Part shown: one piece after another, positions 45,014 to 54,400 of the stretch
Position numbering within the stretch: position 1 is the first letter of the stretch
How the letters are laid out: each line of letters begins with the position of its first letter
Assembly (NCBI RefSeq): GCF_000146065.2
Contig: NC_020449.1
Location: forward strand, 1,178,001 to 1,242,000
Origin: Candidatus Cloacimonas acidaminovorans str. Evry
GTDB taxonomy: Bacteria > Cloacimonadota > Cloacimonadia > Cloacimonadales > Cloacimonadaceae
Length of the DNA: 64,000 nucleotides
Direction of reading: 5' to 3'
Notes under the pieces: generated by a model
Databases searched by the model: none
What the model was told of the DNA's origin: nothing
Seen by the model: only the letters and a program-made list of their open reading frames with translations
Position numbers and translations under genes: made by a program

Positions 45014-45162
45014 TTTAGTCCTTCACTTTTGTTTTATGTATCCTTTTCTGGTAATTACAGAATTCTGTCAATATAAATAAGGAAGCAAGAAGAGTAGAGG
45101 GCAAAGGGAATGTAAGTTGTGAGGTGTCCTGAAAATAGCGGACTAATATTAAGGAGAAAGAA

Positions 45163-45860
45163 ATGAACAAAAATTCTAATGAAAGGATGCAAGTCCCCTA
45201 AATGGAACTCAATGTGCGGTACAACTACTTTATTCCAATCTTATTGGTGACAATGTTTATGGTTGGGCAAAAGATGTTTCCGCGGCTGTTTGCGGACCGA
45301 ATTATTGTTCTGCCAGGTTCACCTATAGGATTGAATGCACCGATTTAAGCGGTTTACCTGTTGCTGGAGTTTCAGTTTATAATAGTCAATCCGCCGGAGG
45401 TATTTTTATAAATCCAGCGATTACTAATAGTGCAGGGATTGCTACCGGGGAGCTTTATCCAATGAAAACGCAGATTTGGGTAACTAATCCTATTACCAAT
45501 GAAATAGCTTTTAATACTCAGTTTTTTGCTGAACCAGGAGCTCTTATTCCCTTTTCTGTGCAATTGCCTGTTAGTGTGGAAGAAAATATCGTTTCTATTC
45601 CTGCAGGAAAACTCCATCTATATCCTTCCGTATTAAATCCTCATTGGAACGAAAGTATCCGAATTTCTTATGATACCAAGCTTACAGGCAAGGCAGAACT
45701 TGTTTTATACGATTTGAAAGGACGCCATCTTGCGGAAAAAGTTTATGACCAAAATGAAATTGAATGGCAGCTGCCAAAGCTTTCCAGTGGTATTTATTTT
45801 GTGCGTCTTACAAATCAAGGTAAGGCATTGGGGACAGCTAAACTTATTATACTTAAGTGA
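45163..45860 (+). pseudogene. 5'-truncated type IX secretion (T9SS) cargo gene
   Basis: An excellent ribosome site AAGGAGA (45151-45157) and an ATG (45163) open a frame that stops after 12 codons. From 45183 the next frame is open to 45860 and is clearly coding. Its translation has an Ig-like segment (RIECTDLSGLPVAGVSVYNS) and ends in a typical T9SS sorting tail (LYPSVLNPHWNESI, LYDLKGRHLAEKVY, LSSGIYFVRL, KLIILK). In that frame there is no start codon before 45462, which would fall inside the Ig domain. A start with no signal peptide joined out of frame to a cargo C-terminus points to a deletion. An alternative is a short intact protein from 45462 (132 aa). Confidence 0.6.
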
Positions 45861-46429
45861 AATACGCTTTTCTCCTGCTGTTATTAGCTGAAATTATGAT
45901 GCTTTCCGCTCTCACTTTTGAAGCGGAAGAGCTTAATTTCTATCTGGAAAATGATTTATGGGAAATAGACGGTCTATTTCATTTTGCCAATTACGATTCG
46001 CTTTCCACGCACAAACTGATCTTTTTTCCTGTTCCCAGTGATAGTTTATGCCTACCGCCTAAAATAAAAGCCATAGCCATTCAGGATAGCAATGAAGCGG
46101 AAGTAACTATGCTAAATCAAGCAAAGAACGGTTTCACTTTTTTCCTTTCTCTGCCCGCTCTTTCTTTTTGTTCTTTGCACCTTGATTATACTCAAACCCT
46201 TAAAAGCAATTATGCTAAATATATTATCACGACTACAAATTCCTGGGGTAGACCCTTACCTTACGCCAAATATACTTTGCATCCGGGCATAAATGTGCAA
46301 ATACGCTCTCTTCCTTTCCCTGTGCAGAAACAAGAGGGAAGGAATTATATCTGGGAATTTTACGATTTTGCTCCCGAAAAGGAATTTGAGGTTATCTTCC
46401 AAACCATTTCTGCAGAAGATCAGAACTAA
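45857..46429 (+). CDS. Small secreted protein of unknown function
   Basis: I do not recognise it. The 190-aa product begins with a clear signal peptide (KYAFLLLLLAEIMMLSALTF), then a beta-rich region with no known motifs. The start is GTG, overlapping the upstream T9SS gene stop as GTGA, so it was probably coupled to the T9SS cargo gene when that gene was intact. This may limit its expression now. A role with the cargo in the periplasm or outer membrane is a guess. Confidence 0.6.
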   Translation: MKYAFLLLLLAEIMMLSALTFEAEELNFYLENDLWEIDGLFHFANYDSLSTHKLIFFPVPSDSLCLPPKIKAIAIQDSNEAEVTMLNQAKNGFTFFLSLPALSFCSLHLDYTQTLKSNYAKYIITTTNSWGRPLPYAKYTLHPGINVQIRSLPFPVQKQEGRNYIWEFYDFAPEKEFEVIFQTISAEDQN

Positions 46430-46482
46430 CTATATAGAAACCTATAAAGATAACTTTTCGCACTTAGCCAACACTCATATCC

Positions 46483-46537
46483 TTCCGATATGATTCCCAT
46501 ATCGTTCCCATATCGCGATATGGGAAAGATATGGGAT
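46483..46537. repeat. 11-nt unit array ending in its own mirror image (copy 3)
   Basis: TTCCGATATGA (46483-46493), TTCCCATATCG (46494-46504) and TTCCCATATCG (46505-46515) run straight into CGATATGGGAA (46516-46526) and AGATATGGGAT (46527-46537). The central 22 bp is a perfect palindrome. Five exact 11-nt steps: three direct, two inverted. Confidence 0.88.
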
Positions 46538-46733
46538 CTTATTGATCTATATAACTTTAAAGAAAAGGAAAAAAGAGCGGAAAAAAGTGTTCTATTTTAA
46601 TTCACAATTTTTCAATTTGGAAACCAGTTAAAATGAAGTTGTAAGTGAGATAGTTAGTAAATTGTGGTTTTCTGGAAGGCGGGTGAAAATTGTGAGTCAA
46701 AATTTTCTTTGCTGAATAATCGTGAATCTGACG

Positions 46734-46830
46734 AGGGGCTTACGCCACCATCGCTATCCTTGTGTCGCCCTGACGGGCTTTTTGGCAAAGGGCAGAGAGC
46801 AAAGGGTATCTCAACCCTCTAAACTTTCTC
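46734..46830 (+). repeat. Composite intergenic element, copy A
   Basis: The blocks are GAGGGGCTTACGCC, ATCGCTATCCTTGTGTCGCC, GGCAGAGAGC and ATCTCAACCCTCT. They match, in the same order and spacing, the reverse complement of 36906-37007. It runs into the 9-nt array. Confidence 0.65.
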
Positions 46831-46880
46831 AACCCTCTCAACCCTTTAAACTTTCTCAACCCTCTCAACCTTCTCAACCA
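46809..46880. repeat. Eight-unit 9-nt array TCTCAACCC
   Basis: Consecutive 9-nt units from 46809: TCTCAACCC, TCTAAACTT, TCTCAACCC, TCTCAACCC, TTTAAACTT, TCTCAACCC, TCTCAACCT, TCTCAACCA. The complement (GGTTGAGAG) is repeated four times at 57967-58002. No spacers, so not CRISPR. Confidence 0.85.
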
Positions 46881-46998
46881 TAAATCTACCAAGTTTCCTT
46901 GTTAAATTCATTCTTCATTCCAAATCCGTAAAATCTTCATAGACCTGTTCATTAAAGACCAGTTATTTAAATCTGCAGGAAATAATCCTTGTCCAATC

Positions 46999-48477
46999 TT
47001 AAAACCGGTGTTTCAAGCCGATATAGAGATTACGTCCTTTCCCTGGCTGTTCGGAAAAGACCCATTCTTTTCGGTTGAATAGATTGGCAAGCTGAGCATA
47101 GGCAGCGGAATTATCCTTATGGTATTCAGCACCTAAATTGAGGATTATGGCTTCGGGGAGGTTGTGTCCACGATGGTCTTTAGTAAAATAGTGCTGTAAA
47201 ATATCCAGATTAAAATACCAGTTGCCATAGCCATAGGCAAACCGCGAGTCCAGATTAAGGAGTGGACGATAGGGCGCTCTCGTATAGTCGCTTTCGGTTA
47301 AGTAGGCAAGTTCCAGTTCCAAACCCTGATGCATATTGAGTTTGTCCATTTTGAAAAATGCTTCAACAGTAGTTAAATTGGAGAAGACATCGGTATAACG
47401 AAGAGTGGGAATGCGATAATTATCGGTGCTTATTAAAACAGGGCTATCTATTTCGTAGCGCAGGTTATTGTTGATATTCAATCTGCCTAAGGAGAAATTT
47501 ATTTTTTGAGGATAGAGATATTCAAGACCTGCACTAAAGTTCAGCGGTGTCTTTTTCAGTTTATGAGCATCGCTGAAAGAAATCCAGGGTGTTGCCTCCA
47601 GAAAGGAAAGATAGTCGTTTCCTTCCAAAAGAGGCACATTGGATAAACTTAAAACACCCCAGCCGGTTATGGGATAACGATAGAGAAATTCCAGGGAAGG
47701 AACAATAGTGTAAGCATCAACAAGTAAATGAATTCCAGGTTTAGAAATGTCCATAATATCACCATTATAGACAGGGGCAATTTGAATTCCAAAATCACCG
47801 GATTTTACCATAAATTTGGTTTTCCAATTCAGGATTTCCTCTTCCAGGCAGGAAGCGAGGTATACATTCAGGTAGTTACATTTGTAGGGCTTATTGAGGT
47901 TTTTTTGGTAGATATAATTGTAGCCCAATTGAGCGGAAATATCCTTGAAAGAAACATTTCCAATAGTCAAGTCGGGTCTGTGATGACTAAAATTAAAATC
48001 CAAAACGGTATTATCAAAATCATCCGCTTGCGAGGAAACATTCTGAAAACGGAAAGAAAGCGGAAAATGGGAAGAGAGCTCGGTTCCCAGAAACAGGTTG
48101 TTATGAACGGAAAGCATTTCGGAAATTGGAGAACGCATATCCAGAGTGTAAGTTAATGCATTCAGAATAAAGCTATCGGGATAATAGCTGATAAAACTAT
48201 TAAGTCCGAAATCCATATTTCCTTCAAACTGCAGATAACTGCGATGTTGCATAGCGGGAATCGGCTTGGGTTTTTCCTGTAAAGGAACTCCCGGAGGAAC
48301 GAAAGCAGGTAAACTGTCTCCCATATTGAGCTCCGGTGAAAAGAGCAAAGAGCGTTTATAGAGAAAAGGTTTGAAGGAACTTTCTCCACTAACTGTTAAA
48401 TCGGGAAGTTCCTGGGTTTGAGAAAACAATAGTGTTAGGGTTAAAACGAGGGTAAGAATTAACAAAGTGCGTTTCAT
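46999..48477 (-). CDS. Outer-membrane beta-barrel protein (TonB-receptor-like C-terminus)
   Basis: This is probably an outer-membrane barrel. The 492-aa protein has a signal peptide (about 1-20, ending LLFSQTQ), a short N-terminal segment (LPDLTVSGESSFKP) that resembles the start of TonB-dependent receptors, no obvious plug domain, then alternating aromatic/polar strands. It ends in LYIGLKHRF, with a C-terminal Phe as used by the BAM pathway; the preceding NLFNRKEW is typical of receptor last strands. The ATG overlaps the stop of the TPR gene as ATGA, so it is expressed with it. Confidence 0.72.
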   Translation of the reverse strand: MKRTLLILTLVLTLTLLFSQTQELPDLTVSGESSFKPFLYKRSLLFSPELNMGDSLPAFVPPGVPLQEKPKPIPAMQHRSYLQFEGNMDFGLNSFISYYPDSFILNALTYTLDMRSPISEMLSVHNNLFLGTELSSHFPLSFRFQNVSSQADDFDNTVLDFNFSHHRPDLTIGNVSFKDISAQLGYNYIYQKNLNKPYKCNYLNVYLASCLEEEILNWKTKFMVKSGDFGIQIAPVYNGDIMDISKPGIHLLVDAYTIVPSLEFLYRYPITGWGVLSLSNVPLLEGNDYLSFLEATPWISFSDAHKLKKTPLNFSAGLEYLYPQKINFSLGRLNINNNLRYEIDSPVLISTDNYRIPTLRYTDVFSNLTTVEAFFKMDKLNMHQGLELELAYLTESDYTRAPYRPLLNLDSRFAYGYGNWYFNLDILQHYFTKDHRGHNLPEAIILNLGAEYHKDNSAAYAQLANLFNRKEWVFSEQPGKGRNLYIGLKHRF

Positions 48478-51404
48478 TGATTTACCTCCAAAAAAACATC
48501 CGTCAGTTCCATTTTTGCTGCCTCATCAAGTTCCTCTCTATATTTGAAAAATAATGCCTCCGCTTCGGTGTTTGCACCGGATTCCAGCAAAGACAAGACG
48601 GAATAATAAATTGCTTTACTGCGAATTTCCTTATATTCAGGGAAAAGTAAAATCACCTTTTTCAAGGTTGCGATAGCTGAAGGATAGGAATGCCGATGAT
48701 AATCAATCATTCCCATTACCAGAAAGGCATTACAATGGTCTAAAGTGGACAAACTGTTATTGATGATAAATTCAATGAGGGCTTCTGCTTCTTCAAAGCG
48801 CTGTGCATTATAGAGCTGACGCATACGGATAACATTTACTTCGGGATGATTCTTAAGATAATTTGAGCCCAAAGACCAAAGCTTGTCAAAATCCTTATAG
48901 TTATTGGCTTCGGAACATTCCAGAAGCTTAACCCAGATAGCGCCATCGGGATTGTTTTTATAGGCAAGCTGGTATTTTTCCAAAGCGGAATCATAGTTAC
49001 CGGTAATATATTCCAATTCTGCCCATTTCAGTAGTGCTTCGTTATTTTTGCTTTGAGCATACAAGTCCGCAAGCAGGGTATCCGCTTCAGCATATTGATT
49101 CAGCTCAATAAGCGCCGTAGCCATAAGCAATTCAATGTCTTCGTGCTTTTGTTCGGGAAATTCCGTTCTGATTTTTTCAGCCGTAGCAATGAGGTCTGCC
49201 CATTTTAATTCATCAGCATAAACCTTCATTAGGATATAATTGAGTTCAAATTTGATATATTCGCTGAAGAAAGTATCAGGTAGAACGAGAAGATCATTTA
49301 ACAGTTCGTCTTTGTTATTCACCCGTTTCAAAGCCAGCTCCAAGCCAACTAAAGCATCGTGAATTGTAGCCAGCTGATTTTCAGTAAACTTTGTAGTATT
49401 ACGGAAACGGGTTAAAATATTTATCCAGTCGTCTACCGCTCGTTCATAATTGCCCATATTATAATAGGTATTGGCAATATCGGTAAGCGCTTCCAGAAAA
49501 TGAGAGGACTCGGGATATTTATCTATAAAATTGTTGTATAGTTCCAAAGCCAGGTGATAGTCCCTGGCAGCATAAGCGGATTTGGCAGCAAGGAAAAGAT
49601 AGGTATCAGGACTTTCTTTCTCCCGGGAAAGTTTCAGGTATAAGGTTGAGGCATCTTTAAAGCGTTTCATTTGATATAAACAGAGAGCTCTGTAACTCTG
49701 TGCCTCAATTTTACGCACATTATCAGTAGCAAAGCCCTCTGCAAGAAGAAACTGTTCTAAAGCAGGAGAATAATTCTTTTTTGCCAGCATAATATTGCCT
49801 TTCAAAAGGCAAATATCGTAGTTGGGAACAAGGTTTTGCAAAAAGTTCTCGCTTTGGTCATAATCGCCTATATAGAAATAAATTTGAGCAATGCGTAAGG
49901 CAATCACTTCATTTTCCGGATTCTTTTCATATAAATAAAGATATTTTTTCAGAGCCAGATTGTAGTTTGCCAAATAAAAATCCATTTCCGCCAGATAATA
50001 TAACGCTTCATTGCAATAAAACGACTCCGGATAGAGATTGATAAGCTCCTGAAAGTTATTTTTAGCTTCAGTATAATCCTTTTCCTGAAAACTGAGATAA
50101 CCGAGATAGAAATATGCCTTATCTGCTTTGTTTCCCGATGGATAGCGACTGAGATAACGATTGAAGGCATCTTTTGCCAAGTTACTATTGCCAGCGAAAT
50201 AAAATGCTTCAGCAATGAGGAAATCAATCCTGCTATTCAATTCCCTGCTTGTTTCGTAATTTCTGGCTTGTCCTAACTGCCTTATTGCTTCGGTATAATT
50301 TTTCTGTTGAAAGTAAAAATAGCCCAAAGTATAATAAAGTTCAGCTTTCATCAGCTCATTAGGGGTTTGTTTTAAATAGGTCTGCAATTGTTCAATGGCA
50401 TTCTGCGGATTTTTCTTGAACAATAATTTTAAGCGTTCCAGATAAGCAGGAACAGCAATTTCCGGTTGGGTAGAATTTACTAATTCAGCCAAAAGCGAAT
50501 CTGCCTGGCTTTCTTTACCATCCCTAATTAAAACCAGAGCGCGGTAATAATTAAATTGAGGAGTATTATTATTTAAACCATCAAGCAAACGGGAGATTTG
50601 GTCAAAATCGGATGTGCGTAATGCGCGACGGATTCTGATATCCACTATTTCTGGAACGAAGGCAATCTCGTCCAATTTATAGGACTCTACAAAGTTGTCA
50701 AAATCATTATAATATTCATTTTCTAAAAGATATTCCAACAAGTATTGAATGTAATTTATAAAGTATGTATCTTTAGGTGATTGATTTTTAAGCAAGTTAA
50801 ATGCCTGATCATCTTTTCCCAAAGCAAGGAAAGTGGAAAACAGGGAAAAGAGAAGAGCTTCATTATCGGGAAATGCTTTCACGGCTCTCAAGTATGCCTT
50901 TTCCGCTGAATAATATTGACCGAGCTGAAAGTAAATATCCCCTCGCAAACTGTTTGCCAGTTCCAAGTAAGTAGGGTTTCCAGTTTCGGTTTCCAGACGC
51001 TGAAGAAGCTTTAGTGCAGAATCATACTGCTTTAGTTGAGTAAGACAATAAGCATAATTCAGGAAAATTTCACTTCGTACATTCTGGCTGAGATTTATTT
51101 CCAACAATGAATTATAAATATCAATCGCTTGGGAAAAGGCATTTGCTTCCATAGCCAGATTGCCTTCAATAAACTTGATGTAAGGTAGATATACGGATTC
51201 GGGATAGGTAGCTTTAAATTGAGTAATTTCTTTGGTCAAATTCAGAGTGTCACCTACATTGTATAGTTCTACAATATAGCGGTAAGCATAATTCTCGCTA
51301 TTAGTTGCAGCCATCAATGGCGCATTATTTTGGGGCACAATGAATTCTGCAAAACAGAAGCAGGTAAGGGTTAAGGTAAGCAGAGTAAAAAGAAAGTATT
51401 TCAT
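48474..51404 (-). CDS. Large secreted/periplasmic TPR protein
   Basis: This is a protein-protein interaction scaffold. The 976-aa protein has a signal peptide (about 1-19, TCFCFAEF), then about 20 TPR-like helical repeats through to the C-terminus (for example EQYLLEYLLENEYYNDF, KAYFYLGYLSFQEKDYTEA, FYCNEALYYLAEMDFY and SALEKYQLAYKNNPDGA). Family function is not predictable. It is followed directly by the outer-membrane protein (ATGA overlap) and preceded by the kinase hybrid (16 nt away), suggesting joint action at the envelope. The ribosome site is weak, so coupling to the kinase gene is plausible. Confidence 0.8.
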   Translation of the reverse strand: MKYFLFTLLTLTLTCFCFAEFIVPQNNAPLMAATNSENYAYRYIVELYNVGDTLNLTKEITQFKATYPESVYLPYIKFIEGNLAMEANAFSQAIDIYNSLLEINLSQNVRSEIFLNYAYCLTQLKQYDSALKLLQRLETETGNPTYLELANSLRGDIYFQLGQYYSAEKAYLRAVKAFPDNEALLFSLFSTFLALGKDDQAFNLLKNQSPKDTYFINYIQYLLEYLLENEYYNDFDNFVESYKLDEIAFVPEIVDIRIRRALRTSDFDQISRLLDGLNNNTPQFNYYRALVLIRDGKESQADSLLAELVNSTQPEIAVPAYLERLKLLFKKNPQNAIEQLQTYLKQTPNELMKAELYYTLGYFYFQQKNYTEAIRQLGQARNYETSRELNSRIDFLIAEAFYFAGNSNLAKDAFNRYLSRYPSGNKADKAYFYLGYLSFQEKDYTEAKNNFQELINLYPESFYCNEALYYLAEMDFYLANYNLALKKYLYLYEKNPENEVIALRIAQIYFYIGDYDQSENFLQNLVPNYDICLLKGNIMLAKKNYSPALEQFLLAEGFATDNVRKIEAQSYRALCLYQMKRFKDASTLYLKLSREKESPDTYLFLAAKSAYAARDYHLALELYNNFIDKYPESSHFLEALTDIANTYYNMGNYERAVDDWINILTRFRNTTKFTENQLATIHDALVGLELALKRVNNKDELLNDLLVLPDTFFSEYIKFELNYILMKVYADELKWADLIATAEKIRTEFPEQKHEDIELLMATALIELNQYAEADTLLADLYAQSKNNEALLKWAELEYITGNYDSALEKYQLAYKNNPDGAIWVKLLECSEANNYKDFDKLWSLGSNYLKNHPEVNVIRMRQLYNAQRFEEAEALIEFIINNSLSTLDHCNAFLVMGMIDYHRHSYPSAIATLKKVILLFPEYKEIRSKAIYYSVLSLLESGANTEAEALFFKYREELDEAAKMELTDVFLEVNQ

Positions 51405-51420
51405 AAACTTTTAATCTCAC

Positions 51421-54400
51421 CTATTTATTTTGTTTTAAGGGAATGGAAACAAACACGGTAGTTCCTTCATTTTCTTTACTTTTAATCCAAATTTTGCCGC
51501 CGTGAAGTTCTGCGATGCGTTTGGAGGTGGAAAGTCCCAAACCAAGTCCGCTACTGCGATATTCTATAATTCCGGATTTGTGAGCATAGATTTCGTTTAG
51601 TTCGTAGAATGTGCGAAATACATTCTGGAGTTGATATTCAGGAATTCCGATGCCGTTATCTTGAACATATAGAACCAACGCTTCTTTTCCGTCTATTTTT
51701 TCACTTTGGAAAGCGGATTTGCGAGCTCCTATAATAACGGTGCCAAAATCGTTGGTAAAACGGATAGCATTCAATACGAGGTTGTAAATCATCAAATGAA
51801 GGGCTTCCCAGTTGGCTTTTACGGAGGGTAAGTCCTTCTCTATTTCCAATTTGATGAACATTCTACGATTTCGGGAAAGGATTTGGACTTCCTGGTGAAC
51901 GATTTCCAGAATTTCCTGAACCGAGATATCGGTAAGGGGCAGTGATTTGGTTAAGTTATAAGTATTTAAAGTAGTTATATCATTGATAGTAAGGATAAGC
52001 TTTTTTACGGAATTTTCAATTTTATTAATGATATCCCTTTTTTCTTCCTCATCGGCAAAGAGATTGCGTTTGAGACGGGTAACATAACCCTGCAAAGTAG
52101 TGAGCGGAGTATTCAGTTCGTGAGAAACGATAGCCATAAATTCATCTTTCAGCGTTTCAAAAGTATTCAGTTCATTGTTCTTTTGGAGCAGATTTTCATA
52201 GAGCATAGCATTTTTTAAAGCGATGGTAATCTGTTCCAGAAGGAGCTTAATTAACTCTGTGTTCAAATACATTTCCCTAGTATTATCATTCAGGTTATCC
52301 AAATAAATATAGCCATAAACATTGTTATCTACAACAAGAGGAGCGCAAAAAATGCTGTGCAAAACATAATCCTGAACGCTGATGGCACTTTTGAAACGGT
52401 TATCTTCCACTGCATTGTAGGTGGAAACAATCTCCTGGGTGTTTTGGGATAAGCTTAAAACGGTTTTGCTGACACCAGAAACTGTTGGCAAAATTTGTTT
52501 GGCGGCATTGAGCTGAACCTTATAGATAATTGCTCCGTCGCTATCGCGTTTGATGAGAAAACCCCTCGTGCTATTGGTAAAGTCAATACAAGCAGAAACG
52601 ATGGCGGGTTCCAGTTCGTTCAGATTCACAATTCTCATCAATTCGTGAGTAATTGCCATCAGCTGATTCATTTTTTCTATGCGCTGAGTAATCTGACTGA
52701 AGTCCTCAATTCTAACCAGCAGAGCAGAGAGATGCTGTTTTGTGGAACGCATAAGATAGATTTCCTGTTTGGTAAAAGGCATTTCACCTTTATCGGAAAC
52801 GAGCAAGAAACCTATTTTTTTAGAGCCAATCTGAAAGGGAACAATCATCAGATGACGATTATTTTGTTCCAGAACGACCAGGTTATCGGTTTTATATGCT
52901 CTTTCAATGAAAGGCATAAGCTGGGTGTTGATTAAATTGTCTTTTCCCGTATTGTAATTTTGAAAACAGGTGTAAGATGAAACCTTTTCGGAATATTGCA
53001 TCAGCCAGAATTGCCAGGGCGCCAAAACCTGAATAAGCCCTTTTTCAATTAAGAATTTTATTCTCTCTATATTATGGATATTAGTAATGTTATAAAGCAT
53101 ATCATTCCATTGTTTAACTAAATCCCGACTGCGGGAAACGACAGGTAAAAGGTTAAAGTTTTTCAGATTTTTCAAGAAATAGAGGTTTATGGTTAAGTAG
53201 TTCTGTCTGTCATCAGGACTGATGTTTTCGGTGATATTTTCCAAATATGCTTTGTAATTTTCAAATTCCGCCTGTGCCAATTCTTCCTGTTTTAATTCCG
53301 TAAATATCTGTATTTTAATTTGGTAGAGTTCCACATTCAGCTGATAATATTCATATTCCTGCCAGGCAATAAGGTATTCATTTACCTGCCTTAAAATTGC
53401 TCTGAGGGGAATATCGGGACTTAAAAGGTCAAGCTTTAAAGTCAAAACTTCCAGTTCGCATTGCCAATAGCGATATTGATTATTTTTGATGACAGGCAGA
53501 GCAATTTCAATTAGCTCGCGGGCACGTTCTACATCTTTTAAGCCGTAATAACAACGGATTTGTAAAACATAGAAAACTGCGATAGCATAGTTATTATTTA
53601 TTTCTCCGGCATGACGCAGAGCAATTTTCAGTTCATTCAAAGCTCTTTCATAGTCCTTTTCCACCATAGCAGTTAAAGCCAGAGCGTTATGATAGAATTC
53701 TTCTTCGTGGATATGCTTGTAATTGATGTGAACATTTTTGGTTAGTAATCTTCTCAGTTTTTTAGCATTACCTGTTTCGTGAAGATAATAAAAATAGGTC
53801 TTTACCAGAGGACTCATTTCCTTAATCTGGCCATTAAGCAGTTCCGGTTCGTTTTCCAAAATAAAGGTGTAATAATGCCCAAAACCCTTAATTTTGCTTT
53901 TAGCTAAGGCAAGATTGCGTTTTACTGACTGGAGATAATTGTCACTGCCTTTGGAAAGGACTAATTCCTGGCATTTTAGAAGTTTCTGTTCAGCAGTAGA
54001 AAAATCGCCCATTTTGATTTTTGCTTCACCCTGATTTAATAAAGCCAATGCTTTGGACATTGTCAAATTGAGGTCATCGGAATATTGATAAGCCAGTTCG
54101 GAATAATGTTCGGCAATGACAGTTAATCCCTGTTTCAGATATAAGTCGGAAAGATTATTGTAAATCAAACCCAAATAGCGTTTTATATTATATCTGTTCC
54201 AGATATTCAAAGCTGTAAAGAGATGTTCATCCGCTTCTTCAATCTTTTTCTGAGCGCTGTAGAATACCCCTAAGTCATTATGCATAGCAGCTAAGCGAAT
54301 CATAACATTGGTATTATTCTCGGTGGGAAGCTTTTCCAGAAAGCTCTCTATGGTCTTTATTGCCGTATCAAAGTCCTTATTGAGAGAATAATATACTGCC

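Larger units (their letters stand above)
46430..46998. other. Repeat-rich convergent intergenic region
   Basis: There is no gene. In order: the third 11-nt mirrored array (46483-46537); a loose large inverted repeat (TTCACAATTTTTC at 46601-46613 against GAAAATTGTGAG at 46685-46696); the composite element copy A (46734-46830); and an eight-unit 9-nt array (46809-46880). A tail CATTCCAAATCC...CCTGTTCATT (46913-46971) resembles 27058-27117. Nearly the whole region is repeats. Confidence 0.7.

Noticed and set aside
45462-45860. Intact 132-aa CDS starting at the internal ATG
   Set aside because: The ATG lies inside an Ig-like segment, has no signal peptide, and the frame is clearly coding for ~280 nt upstream; a truncated gene fits better.
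46809-46880. Possible CRISPR-like repeats
   Set aside because: The units are 9 nt with no spacers, and no cas genes are present in the window. The other short arrays fail the same test.
52495-52935. A 146-aa plus-strand frame opposite the kinase hybrid
   Set aside because: Antisense shadow of the GAF region; no start site or homology features.
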